64,000 nt of DNA from Pedobacter cryotolerans (GTDB taxonomy: Bacteria > Bacteroidota > Bacteroidia > Sphingobacteriales > Sphingobacteriaceae): contig NZ_SWBO01000009.1 of NCBI RefSeq assembly GCF_005116475.1, positions 94,167-158,166 of the forward strand, given 5' to 3'. Within the stretch, counting starts at the first letter, position 1. The number at the start of each line of letters is the position of its first letter. The position numbers and the translations under genes are program-made. Positions 7,303 through 15,346 of the stretch are shown here, piece by piece. Under the pieces are notes generated by a model. It ran no database searches, had not been told where the DNA came from, and was given only the letters and a program-made list of their open reading frames with translations.

Positions 7303-9702
7303 CTACTTCTTTTTCCAAAACTCCCACCATTTTTTAGGGTCATTATCATAATATCCTGATCCAGCATAACCAGAATAATCAGAATAATAATAGGTGCTAT
7401 TGCCACCACCTCTAGAGTAATCGGTGGTGTAGTAGTTAGAGTGTAGTGCATCATCTCCAAATGCATTAAGTACAATTGCTAAATTACTTAAGCCATACTC
7501 ACGAGATAACCTTTCGGGAATAGCTGCTGCTCTAAGTTGAGATTTGCCAGATCTTATTACAAATAAATTTACATCAGACTGCCTGATTAAAGGAATAGCA
7601 TCAGACACTAAACCAACGGGAGCAGTATCTACTAACACATAATCATACAATGGGGCAAGTGTAGCCAATAGTTCTTTCATCTTTTCGGTGTGTAATAACT
7701 CCGAAGGGTTTGGTGGCACTGGGCCAGATGGCATAAAATCTAAACTATGTATTTCATCATGAGTAATTGCCTCTTCTAAAGTACATTGACCAGATAAGTA
7801 ACTACTTAATCCGATTTTATTATTGTTGCCAAAAGCTTTATGCATTTTAGATTTTCGTAAATCTGCAGCTATCAATATGATTTTTTTATCAATTAAGGCT
7901 AATGTACTCGCCAAATTTACCGTTACAAATGATTTTCCTTCTCCAGATACTTCAGATGTAACACAAATGGTTTTACTTTTTTTATTGGCAGCTAAAAAAC
8001 TTAAATTGGTTCTAACTGAACGTACAGATTCTGCAAAAACGGATTTAGGTTTAGCCAATGATAGTGCTTGTCTGCTATCTTTATCAATAAATTCTGGGAA
8101 TTTGCGTATAACACCAATAATTGGTGTGTTTGTTAAGCCTTCTACAGTTTCTTTATCATATATGTATGGATTTAAGAAACGAACTAGTAAAATTAAACCA
8201 AAGCCAGCTGCAACACCTAAAAATGCTGCAGATGTGTATGCCGTATTTTCAACAGGAGAAATTGCGTAATAAGATGGATAAGCTGGATTTACAATAGATG
8301 CTCCTGGTACAATTGCAGCAGCATTCATCTCTGCTTCTAACTTTTTTTCTGAAAGATAAGAGCGCACTTTGTTATTTACCTCAAAGTTTGTTTGCAATTT
8401 AACGTAGTTCTGTTGTTTTGCAGGGATAGTGCTAATGCTATTATTTACTCCCGAAATCTGATTGTTAATATAGCTAATTGTTTGTTGGTTTCGCTCTCTT
8501 AAAGACCTGATGTTGCTTTTAATAGCAGATTTTAAATTTACAATTTGCTTGTCTAAATCTCTTATAGGTTGCGAATCAGAATTAAACTGACTTAGCTTTA
8601 ATTCTCTATTGCTAACCATTGTATTAAGTTGGGTAACTAAAGGGCCTAGTGTGCTAGTTAACACACCTTCTAAATCTAAACCAATTTCAATTTTATTGCG
8701 GTTATTGTTAACTTGATCTTCTAAATTTCTGATGGATAGCAGTTGCAAGTTTAAATCAGATTTTTGTTTTTCTAAATCAGCTAATTTTCCAACTGTTGTT
8801 GCTGTTGATGAAGGCAAATCGACAATTTTATTTCTAGTTTGAAAATCTGCTAAATTAGAACCCGATTTATTTGCCTCATTATCAATAAAACCTAATTGAT
8901 TGTCTATAAAATCAACAGTTTGCTTGGCAGAGCGTCTTCTCTGTGTAATGTCATACGAAACATATTCTTTCATAATGGCATTTAAAACATCAGCAGCAAA
9001 ATCTGGGTTAGCATCTGTTTGACTTAAACTCATCACGTTAGTAAAACGAGCAGCTTCGCCAACATTTAAGCCTCCCATTGCCCTGCCAATAAAATCTTCT
9101 TTGCTATTAAATTTAAACTGATAAGTGCCACTGTTTGGTATCTTGTCTTTAATACGGAAAACCATATTTCCTATATTAATATGCTGGCCGTACTTATAGC
9201 TTTTGGCTTCATCTTTACCTTCAGCTAATGATAAACTAAATGTAAGGTTGTCTTTAGCGGTTACTTGATATAAAGCTCTGTCAAAATTTAAGGTGTCTTG
9301 TTTAATGATTTCTATCGCAAAAGGCACATTTGGATAAAGCTCTGTAGTTCTAACTCTTCCTTTTAAATAATAGCTTATTTTATAATCTAATGTTTTAACG
9401 GCATTCAAAACAACTGCGTTACTTCTAATCGTAAAACTTTCAGCCTGTATTTTGTCGGTGTAATTATATACTTGAGATGACATTTGGTTGCCGGTACCTA
9501 TATTTGGACTACTTTCTTCAAGCTTTAAGGATGCTCCAGTTTGATACATTGGCGGGGTATAAAACAAGTGTATTTTCGCAATAATTAACGAAATAATTAA
9601 GCAGCCTACTATCCAATACCAACGACTTAAAAAAACCTTAAAAATTTTATAAAAATCAATACTTTGACTAGGTTTTTTTTCAATATTATTTTGAGTATCC
9701 AT
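7303..9702 (-). CDS. Wzc/GumC-type polysaccharide co-polymerase with BY-kinase domain
   Basis: This 799-residue inner-membrane protein controls chain length and export of the polysaccharide. It has an N-terminal Wzz domain with its first membrane span at about residues 28-48, a long periplasmic coiled-coil region (about 255-460), and a second span near 488-510. The cytoplasmic tyrosine autokinase domain has Walker A SEVSGEGKSF at 583-592, a second aspartate motif LIAADLRKSK, and Walker B VLVDTAP. The extreme C-terminus is a tyrosine cluster with ten tyrosines in about 35 residues, the expected autophosphorylation tail. Its first base overlaps the last base of the wza-like gene. Cycles of tail phosphorylation should set polymer length with the outer-membrane exporter. 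Confidence 0.93.
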   Translation of the reverse strand: MDTQNNIEKKPSQSIDFYKIFKVFLSRWYWIVGCLIISLIIAKIHLFYTPPMYQTGASLKLEESSPNIGTGNQMSSQVYNYTDKIQAESFTIRSNAVVLNAVKTLDYKISYYLKGRVRTTELYPNVPFAIEIIKQDTLNFDRALYQVTAKDNLTFSLSLAEGKDEAKSYKYGQHINIGNMVFRIKDKIPNSGTYQFKFNSKEDFIGRAMGGLNVGEAARFTNVMSLSQTDANPDFAADVLNAIMKEYVSYDITQRRRSAKQTVDFIDNQLGFIDNEANKSGSNLADFQTRNKIVDLPSSTATTVGKLADLEKQKSDLNLQLLSIRNLEDQVNNNRNKIEIGLDLEGVLTSTLGPLVTQLNTMVSNRELKLSQFNSDSQPIRDLDKQIVNLKSAIKSNIRSLRERNQQTISYINNQISGVNNSISTIPAKQQNYVKLQTNFEVNNKVRSYLSEKKLEAEMNAAAIVPGASIVNPAYPSYYAISPVENTAYTSAAFLGVAAGFGLILLVRFLNPYIYDKETVEGLTNTPIIGVIRKFPEFIDKDSRQALSLAKPKSVFAESVRSVRTNLSFLAANKKSKTICVTSEVSGEGKSFVTVNLASTLALIDKKIILIAADLRKSKMHKAFGNNNKIGLSSYLSGQCTLEEAITHDEIHSLDFMPSGPVPPNPSELLHTEKMKELLATLAPLYDYVLVDTAPVGLVSDAIPLIRQSDVNLFVIRSGKSQLRAAAIPERLSREYGLSNLAIVLNAFGDDALHSNYYTTDYSRGGGNSTYYYSDYSGYAGSGYYDNDPKKWWEFWKKK

Positions 9703-10508
9703 TAACGAGAAATTGTAAAGATTAAGACTGCTAAATTAACCACAACTAACAAGGGTTGTAAAATGTTACTAAAGCTTTGCAATTTGTCGCTAGTTGCTGC
9801 ACCTTTTGTAGTTTGCAATACAATGATATCGTCGTTTTGTAGCACTAATTTTTTACTAGCTAAACTATTAATATCGTTTAAGTTAACATAAATAATTTCA
9901 GGTTTACTTCTGTCTCCTCTAATAATTTTTAAAGTTTTAGGGTCGGCTGTTTTAGTAATGCCACCAGCTTCGCCAATAATGTCAATTAATGTGGTATTAT
10001 CTCTTTCTAGTAAAAAGTTTCCCTGTTTACTAAACTCTCCTAATAAGGTTACTTTTAAATTAACAATACTCAGCTCAATTATGGGATCGGGTAATAATTT
10101 TGATTTGTATATTCCCTCAATTTTTGCAGTAGCTTCTCTGCGGCTTAAACCCGCCACTTCTACTTTTCCAATTGCAGGTAAATTAACTTTGCCATCAGGT
10201 TGTACTTCATAAGAAAGCACGGTATTAATTTTGCCAGTTGGACTGCTTGCTGCGCTTGTAGACCCAGCTCCTGTTGATGCGGTAGCACCCCATTCTTTAT
10301 TCTGTACGTTTCTAATGGCTAATAAATCATTAACTTTAATTTTGTAATAAGAGTCAATTCCTTGGTCGTTTACCACATACACCTGTTTAATGGTGTCTGT
10401 TACAACATCAGTTGCTGCGTTAAATAAACTTCTTTCTTTACGAGCGCCACAAGAACTTAATATCAATACAAATGCAGTAATAAAATATAGGGATAATTTT
10501 TTATGCAT
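9702..10508 (-). CDS. Wza-like outer-membrane polysaccharide export lipoprotein
   Basis: This 268-residue protein begins with a lipoprotein signal peptide ending in LILSSC, so Cys20 should be lipidated and the protein moved to the outer membrane. A poly-export domain follows (YYKIKVNDLLAIRNVQ, then YEVQPDGKVNLPAIGKVEVAG). One SLBB-like segment comes next (LGEFSKQGNFLLERDNTTL and IGEAGGI). The C-terminus is a hydrophobic helix (ILQPLLVVVNLAVLIFTISR), which fits the membrane-spanning alpha-helix of Wza-type channels. It is shorter than E. coli Wza (about 380 residues), as is common in Bacteroidota. It is the first gene of the minus-strand operon and overlaps wzc by one base. Confidence 0.9.
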   Translation of the reverse strand: MHKKLSLYFITAFVLILSSCGARKERSLFNAATDVVTDTIKQVYVVNDQGIDSYYKIKVNDLLAIRNVQNKEWGATASTGAGSTSAASSPTGKINTVLSYEVQPDGKVNLPAIGKVEVAGLSRREATAKIEGIYKSKLLPDPIIELSIVNLKVTLLGEFSKQGNFLLERDNTTLIDIIGEAGGITKTADPKTLKIIRGDRSKPEIIYVNLNDINSLASKKLVLQNDDIIVLQTTKGAATSDKLQSFSNILQPLLVVVNLAVLIFTISR

Positions 10509-10555
10509 ATTCTTAAAAGGAGTAAGGGTTAATTTTGTAAGTTTGATCCTAACTT

Positions 10556-10563
10556 CAAAAATA
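10556..10563 (-). promoter_or_regulatory. Putative -7 promoter element of the polysaccharide operon
   Basis: On the minus strand this reads TATTTTTG, an exact match to the Bacteroidota -7 consensus TAnnTTTG, about 48 bases before the wza-like ATG. No convincing TTG element is seen at the expected -33 position. The call rests on position and one motif only. The same 132-base spacer must also serve the divergent sorting-protein gene at 10641. Confidence 0.4.
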
Positions 10564-10640
10564 CATTATTCAATTGTCTAAAAAAAGTGATTGAGAAGTA
10601 ATTTATTTTTTTGTTTAATCATTTGCTAAACTTATAACTA

Positions 10641-11020
10641 ATGTATAAAATTTTAATATTAAGTATTTTATTTTTAATATGTTTCAGTATAGATGCAACA
10701 GCTGTAATAGGATGTCAAAGAGATAGCAATTAGATGTTTATACAAATCCACCAAGTGGATGGAATGAATGGACTACAGCTGTTAGAGAAAATTGTCCTTC
10801 TGGCTCAACTACTTCAGATCAATACGCGAATGTAACAAGTTATACAACTTTCCCAGCAACTGTATGTTATATAGGTTTTTTGGGTTGGACAGGAGCAGGT
10901 AAATTGGTTAATTACAGTATTTTAAACTGTCCAATTGATGATTATATTCCTTACTTAGCCTTAGTTATAAGTGTTTTTAGTTGTTTTTTTCTATCAAGAA
11001 GTAAAATGAATCTTATATAG
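10641..11020 (+). pseudogene. Frameshifted small secreted protein with CPIDDYIP-type C-terminal sorting signal
   Basis: The frame starts at ATG 10641 with a signal peptide (MYKILILSILFLICFSIDATA) and GCQRDSN, then meets TAG at 10731. The -1 frame takes over at about 10730 (LDVYTNPPSGWNEW) and runs to a stop at 11018-11020, ending in NCPIDDYIPYLALVISVFSCFFLSRSK. Start and end match the three intact paralogs downstream: signal peptide, an early GC motif, then Cys-Pro-Ile-Asp-Asp, a membrane helix and basic residues. One missing base near 10725-10730 would restore a full protein of about 125 residues. It may be a real pseudogene, a sequencing error or, less likely, a programmed frameshift. Function is unknown. 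Confidence 0.7.
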
Positions 11021-11208
11021 ATAATCTTACACTTGAAATCTCTTAGTTGAGTAATGTTGCGCAAAATCTTACTCATCACGTAACATTTCTCATCATATTA
11101 ATTGTTTACACAATTATTTTTTTTGTGCTAAATTCTTAAACAATATCATTGGTTGGGCTTAATGCTACATGAACTAAAGTTTTGCAGACTTTGGCTTTGA
11201 AATTGAAT

Positions 11209-11223
11209 ATTGGTTAAACCAAT
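11209..11223. promoter_or_regulatory. Perfect 15-bp palindrome upstream of second sorting-signal gene
   Basis: ATTGGTT and AACCAAT flank a single central base, 22 bases before the ATG at 11246. The position suits an operator or a leader hairpin. No regulator can be named. Upstream, 11053-11089 holds a looser inverted repeat (ATGTTGCG facing CGTAACAT). Confidence 0.4.
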
Positions 11224-11245
11224 TCTATATATTCAATCACTTTCG

Positions 11246-11719
11246 ATGAAATTATATCTCGTAATTTTAGCTTTCCTACTTTTATTTAATCATACAGTTA
11301 CCAAAGCTCAATCGGTCACAGTTCAAGGTTGCAACAGCGGCAGCTACATATATCTTCAACATATAGGATCAACTAATTTTTATGGAAATGTATACGAAGT
11401 TTACTTTAATGGTACTAATCAGGGTGAGCGAATAAAAATTTATAATAATGATGATGGTTTAGCGACAACTAAATGCGATGAAATTAGTCCAGGTTCTATT
11501 GTGCCGACTGGAGGAAATCAATGCTGGATAGCAATTTCAGTTCCTGCTACCAATACCAGCACAGGAGCTACTTGGGCAACAAAAGTTAATGCTACCTATG
11601 TACCTTGTCCAATTAACAATGTTCCGATTGATGATTTTATTCCTGTTATTCTAGTTACAACAGTTTTATTTGGCCTGCTTTGTTTAAGGAAAAGTGAAAA
11701 TAGGCTCTTAGCCAAATAG
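11246..11719 (+). CDS. Small secreted protein with C-terminal sorting-type motif (paralog 2)
   Basis: This 157-residue protein has a signal peptide (MKLYLVILAFLLLFNHTVTKAQ), a cysteine-containing extracellular domain of about 100 residues beginning SVTVQGC, and the C-terminal tail CPINNVPIDDFIPVILV, a membrane helix and LRKSENR. I chose the ATG at 11246 because it starts directly on a good signal peptide; an in-frame start 36 bases upstream would add non-signal residues. The tail has the three-part form of exosortase sorting signals: a short motif, one helix and a basic end. Compared with its paralogs the motif is longer, with both CPIN and PIDD. No enzymatic domain is recognisable. Confidence 0.75.
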   Translation: MKLYLVILAFLLLFNHTVTKAQSVTVQGCNSGSYIYLQHIGSTNFYGNVYEVYFNGTNQGERIKIYNNDDGLATTKCDEISPGSIVPTGGNQCWIAISVPATNTSTGATWATKVNATYVPCPINNVPIDDFIPVILVTTVLFGLLCLRKSENRLLAK

Positions 11720-12083
11720 ATAATCGTAATTTAACCTTAATTTGTAAAGGGAAATACTTTTAGTTTGTGTATATATATTCAACTATTTTTCATCCTGTAC
11801 AGCTATGCACTTAATTTTGAAGCATCAAATTATTAAAATATGCTTTTAAATGTACTATATGTCTTTTGATAAGCCTTCGCAGAGATGATGCAAAATGAGA
11901 AATTGTTTATCTCGTTAGATTAAATTGTTATTATTCGTAATGATGCGAACTAAAGGTGCCAAGGCATTCTACGAGTTAAAATTTACACTGATTTGTAAAA
12001 TCATCTTACCCTTTTAAAGAGTTTTTAAAGCGTAATAAATTTAAATTTGATATAATTTCAATATTTGAAAAATAATTGCTTAA
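11720..12083. other. Gene-free AT-rich spacer
   Basis: No supported reading frame, tRNA or clear terminator is seen in this stretch between two sorting-signal genes. It is unusually long for the intergenic gaps of this window and very AT-rich. It may hold promoter and regulatory sites for the next gene, but I cannot point to a specific one. Confidence 0.5.
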
Positions 12084-12140
12084 TTAGATATAATTTTAAT
12101 AGTAATTAAATTTTTTAATTATCAATAAAATTATATCTAA
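12084..12140 (+). promoter_or_regulatory. Long two-tier hairpin just upstream of sorting-signal gene 3
   Basis: The outer arms are perfect 15-bp inverted repeats, TTAGATATAATTTTA at 12084-12098 and TAAAATTATATCTAA at 12126-12140. Four unpaired bases on each side separate them from an 8-bp inner stem (TAATTAAA at 12103-12110, TTTAATTA at 12114-12121) with a 3-base loop. The structure ends 6 bases before the ATG at 12147. If transcribed it would mask the ribosome landing site; if not, it could form a cruciform or bind a dimeric regulator. Confidence 0.6.
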
Positions 12141-12146
12141 ATTCTC

Positions 12147-12542
12147 ATGCTCAAAAAAAATCTAATTTGCTTAATAGCCATCATCTTATTGTCAGTAAAT
12201 ACTGATAAAGTTTTGGCTGCTACTGGTTGTTTATATACTTCAGGTTATATATACCCTAATAGAAGTGGTAATTTTACTGGTAACCCTCCAGGTACTACAT
12301 ATGGAAATGGAAGTTATGAAAATTACAGTTTTAATGGTAGAGTTCTTGAAAATGATGTTTATTGTGTAGTCGAAAGTACTGTTCCATGTAGAATAGATGG
12401 TTCAAATGGGGTTTGGGGTGTTAAAGTCACTTTCTCATATGTTCAATGTCCTATTGACGATTATATTCCATTATTAATCACATTCATTTCTGGTGTTGGC
12501 TTATTTTATCTTAAGCGAAAAACAACTTATATGTTAGCTTAA
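12147..12542 (+). CDS. Small secreted protein with CPIDDYIP C-terminal sorting-type motif (paralog 3)
   Basis: This 131-residue protein has a signal peptide (MLKKNLICLIAIILLSVNTDKVLA) followed at once by ATGC, placing a cysteine near the mature N-terminus as in its paralogs. The central 70 or so residues are rich in Gly, Asn, Ser, Thr and Tyr and carry two more cysteines (YCVVESTVPC). The C-terminus is QCPIDDYIPLLITFISGVGLFYLKRK: motif, membrane helix, basic stop. No known catalytic domain is visible. The likely fate is export by Sec, then membrane or cell-surface sorting through the C-terminal signal. The architecture is clear; the function is unknown. Confidence 0.75.
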   Translation: MLKKNLICLIAIILLSVNTDKVLAATGCLYTSGYIYPNRSGNFTGNPPGTTYGNGSYENYSFNGRVLENDVYCVVESTVPCRIDGSNGVWGVKVTFSYVQCPIDDYIPLLITFISGVGLFYLKRKTTYMLA

Positions 12543-12568
12543 TTTTAAATAAACTCTTGATTTATAAA

Positions 12569-12605
12569 CTGTTTAAAAATGATTTAATATTTTAGTTTTA
12601 AACAG
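12569..12605. repeat. Inverted repeat in spacer after sorting-signal gene 3
   Basis: CTGTTTAAAA (12569-12578) pairs perfectly with TTTTAAACAG (12596-12605) around a 17-base loop, 27 bases after the stop codon. There is no following T-tract, so it is not a standard intrinsic terminator. The rest of the spacer (12606-12866) has no gene that I can support. The motif CAATCACCTG occurs twice there, near 12664 and 12844, the latter 14 bases before the next ATG. Confidence 0.4.
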
Positions 12606-12866
12606 CAATTTAGCTATTGTTGGTGGGAAAGTCAACATGGAAAAAAGCCAAAGTAGCGCCTCCAATCACCTGTTAGCCTATCTTTAAATAGTTTCTTAAT
12701 TGGAAGAATCTTTTAAATTTTAGAATAGCGCTTGTGTTAATTTTGCTTTTTATATTAATTTATTTCCATTCAATTTAAATTTTTTCTTTTAAGTATGCAA
12801 TTGAAAAAAAACTTTTGATATATCGCTGATTTTCATTAGGTTCAATCACCTGATAAATCCTAGCTT

Positions 12867-13331
12867 ATGAAAAAGTTATTTTTTATCATCCCTAAGGTTA
12901 TTTTAAGATATTTAGTTTTCCTCAATTTCTTGGTATTTTGCTCTTACGCTCGTGCGCAAGTGTACGGTTGTCATGTAGTTGTAGGTGTTTCAGATCGTAT
13001 TTTTTATACTCCATACGGTGCTGGAAGCCCCACGGAATGGCAAACTGTAGTAGGGGGTGCAATAACTGCCACTGGTGAAACAGGTGGTTATAGGTCTGAT
13101 GGAAGTGTTACCTATGGCTGTATAGCAGATATTGGTGGTACTTGCACCGTTTATCAACAATACGAAATAAGTGCTGGTCCGCCACAAATTATAGGGATGA
13201 GGCCCTACAGAGTAGGTGTTTATGCAAGTATTGACCCAGTAAATTGCCCCATAGATAATTATATCCCCTTATTATTTATCTTTACCATAGGTATTACATT
13301 AATTAAATTTAAAAAAGTTGTACCATTATGA
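12867..13331 (+). CDS. Small secreted protein with CPIDNYIP C-terminal sorting-type motif (paralog 4)
   Basis: This 154-residue protein has a signal peptide ending near SYARAQ, then VYGC, and a glycine- and tyrosine-rich central region with several cysteines (CHVVVG, YGCIADIGGTC). It ends in NCPIDNYIPLLFIFTIGITLIKFKK, the same motif-helix-basic tail as its paralogs. It lies only 4 bases before a GT2 glycosyltransferase gene, so the two are probably one transcript. That link ties the sorting-signal family to polysaccharide synthesis. No enzymatic residues are recognisable. It could be a structural surface protein, a polysaccharide anchor, or an adhesin processed by an exosortase-like enzyme. 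Confidence 0.78.
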   Translation: MKKLFFIIPKVILRYLVFLNFLVFCSYARAQVYGCHVVVGVSDRIFYTPYGAGSPTEWQTVVGGAITATGETGGYRSDGSVTYGCIADIGGTCTVYQQYEISAGPPQIIGMRPYRVGVYASIDPVNCPIDNYIPLLFIFTIGITLIKFKKVVPL

Positions 13332-13335
13332 TTAA

Positions 13336-14088
13336 ATGAAAGTAAGCATCATCACGGTAGTTTATAATGGCGAAAAATATATTAAAGATTGTATCGAATC
13401 AATCCTCGCTCAAGATTATCCTCAAATTGAATTGATTGTAATTGATGGTGCATCAATAGATTCAACAGTACAAATAATCCAATCTTATCAAAACAAAATC
13501 CATCATTTTATTTCAGAACCAGACAATGGTATGTATGATGCGCTAAATAAAGGAATAAAATTAGCAACTGGCGATATAATTGGCGCTTTAAATGCAGATG
13601 ATACATTAGCCACTAAAACAATACTAACAGAAATTGTAGCCTTCTTTAAAAAAACAAATGCTGATGGAATATATGGCAATTTAAATTATGTAAATGCAAA
13701 AAATACAGAACAAATTGTTAGAAAATGGAGAACAAAACAACATCTAATCGGAGATTTTAGTGTTGGTTGGATGCCTGCACACCCAACATTATATTTAAAA
13801 AAAGAACTTTTTTATAAGTATGGTAATTATTCATTAAATTATGGTACCGCTGGCGATTATGAATTGATGCTTAGGTTTCTGTATAAATTTAAAATTAAAG
13901 CATTATTTTTAAATAAGTTAATTGTAAATATGCGTACTGGCGGAGTAAGCAATTCGTCGTTTAAGCAAAGATACTTAGCGTTTGTTAACGATTACAGCGC
14001 AGCAAAACACAACACAATACCCATTCCGCTGCTAACAATTGTGTTAAAAAAAATATCAAAAATAACGCAGTTTTTGCATTCAAATTAA
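13336..14088 (+). CDS. Glycosyltransferase family 2
   Basis: This 250-residue protein is a compact GT-A enzyme. It starts MKVSIITVVYNGEKYIKDCIESI, the nucleotide-sugar binding opening of GT2, followed by ELIVIDGASIDST. The sequence NADDTL near residue 92 supplies the metal-binding acidic motif. DYELMLRFL near residue 175 fits the catalytic-base region. No membrane segment is obvious, so it probably acts at the cytoplasmic face on a lipid-linked acceptor. Its gene follows the fourth sorting-signal gene by 4 bases and precedes the WecA-like transferase by 24 bases. Exosortase-associated GT2 enzymes are known in Bacteroidota, and this could be one, but that is inference from context. Confidence 0.88.
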   Translation: MKVSIITVVYNGEKYIKDCIESILAQDYPQIELIVIDGASIDSTVQIIQSYQNKIHHFISEPDNGMYDALNKGIKLATGDIIGALNADDTLATKTILTEIVAFFKKTNADGIYGNLNYVNAKNTEQIVRKWRTKQHLIGDFSVGWMPAHPTLYLKKELFYKYGNYSLNYGTAGDYELMLRFLYKFKIKALFLNKLIVNMRTGGVSNSSFKQRYLAFVNDYSAAKHNTIPIPLLTIVLKKISKITQFLHSN

Positions 14089-14112
14089 TTAATTTAACTT
14101 TCTATAAATTTA

Positions 14113-15267
14113 TTGATACTTTTAGGCAGAAACTCAGCTTGTCTCGTGGACTTTTTTCAAAATTATATCATTTATTATATTGGCATTGTAGGCTTGGCTT
14201 TTTTGCTAGTCATCACAGTTATTCCATCTATTATATTTACAGCCATAAAATATAGATTATTTGATAATGCCGATGGATACCGAAAATCGCATAGAATACA
14301 CATTTCGAGATTAGGAGGCGTGGCCATTTTTTGCAGCTTTACCATAACTACATTATTATTTGCTGCAATGGTAGATTATAAGCAGGCCAATTTTTTAATT
14401 ACATCCTCCATTATTTTATTCGCACTTGGTTTAAAAGACGATTTATATGGCTTAAATCCGCTTACTAAATTTTTATTGCAAATTGTTGTTGCCTCCATTT
14501 TGGTGGTGGCTGGTAATTTTAGACTAACTAGTTTTTATGGTGTGTTTTATTTATGGGATGTTGCGCCATTGTGGGGTGGTTTATTTTCAATATTGGTAAT
14601 TATTTTTGTAAATAATGCTTATAATTTAATTGATGGTGTAGATGGTTTAGCGGGCACATTAGGTGCAATATCAACCTTATGTTTTGGGGTGTTTTTTGCA
14701 ATTGCAGATGCTTACCCTTACGCTTTTATAGCCTTTGCTATGTTTGGGGCAATATTGGGGTTTTTGGTTTTTAATTATCATCCTGCAAAAATATTTATGG
14801 GCGATACAGGTTCATTAATTATTGGTTTGGTTTGTGGAGTTTTGGCTATTAAATTTATCAATATCAATAAAATTGGAAATACTCCTGATCCTAATTTTTA
14901 CTCAGCGCCAGGTATCGCAGTTGCGGTTATTATTGTTCCAGTTTTCGATTCATTAAGAATATTTTTTATTCGTGTAATGCATAAAATGCCTCCGTTTAAA
15001 GGAGATAGAAACCATATTCACCATAGGCTACAGCAGTTAGGTTTTACGACCAATCAAATTGTTGTTGCTTTAAGTTTTTTTAGTGGAGTGATGATTACAC
15101 TTTCACTATTTATGCAACATTGGGGTAACTTTGCTGTAATTTCTGTGATTATAATTATCTGTGTAATTTTAAATGCAATAATTACCTATAAAATTGGCAA
15201 AAGAAGAGATCGAAAATACAAATTAATGGATGTAATTTTATTAGATACATTTCGGATAATTAAATGA
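14113..15267 (+). CDS. WecA/MraY-family undecaprenyl-phosphate sugar-1-phosphate transferase
   Basis: This polytopic membrane enzyme (up to 384 residues, about 10-11 helices) should transfer a sugar 1-phosphate from a UDP-sugar to undecaprenyl phosphate, starting a surface glycan. Family motifs are present: KSHRIHISRLGGVAI, the DD pair in GLKDDLYG, NAYNLIDGVDGLAG, and FMGDTGSL. The cytoplasmic loop RNHIHHRLQQLGF matches the HIHH motif of WecA rather than MraY. No ATG lies near the start. I use TTG 14113; GTG 14146, just before DFFQNYIIYYIG, is an alternative. It is distinct from the true mraY at 24684. The initiating role for the nearby polysaccharide locus is inferred. Confidence 0.88.
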   Translation: MILLGRNSACLVDFFQNYIIYYIGIVGLAFLLVITVIPSIIFTAIKYRLFDNADGYRKSHRIHISRLGGVAIFCSFTITTLLFAAMVDYKQANFLITSSIILFALGLKDDLYGLNPLTKFLLQIVVASILVVAGNFRLTSFYGVFYLWDVAPLWGGLFSILVIIFVNNAYNLIDGVDGLAGTLGAISTLCFGVFFAIADAYPYAFIAFAMFGAILGFLVFNYHPAKIFMGDTGSLIIGLVCGVLAIKFININKIGNTPDPNFYSAPGIAVAVIIVPVFDSLRIFFIRVMHKMPPFKGDRNHIHHRLQQLGFTTNQIVVALSFFSGVMITLSLFMQHWGNFAVISVIIIICVILNAIITYKIGKRRDRKYKLMDVILLDTFRIIK

Positions 15268-15346
15268 TAACTGTAAGCTAAAATTTAATCAGCCAAAAAC
15301 AATTAAATTATTACATTCTCTTAAAGAATATAGCTAATTTTACGCC

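Noticed and set aside
7823..8269. 148-codon open frame on the plus strand opposite the wzc-like gene
   Set aside because: It lies wholly within a gene with full family support, and its translation has no recognisable domain; it is a shadow of the minus-strand coding frame.
14113..15267. Second mraY
   Set aside because: The HIHH loop and lack of the [11 protein letters not shown] motif mark it as WecA-like. The true mraY is at 24684-25931.
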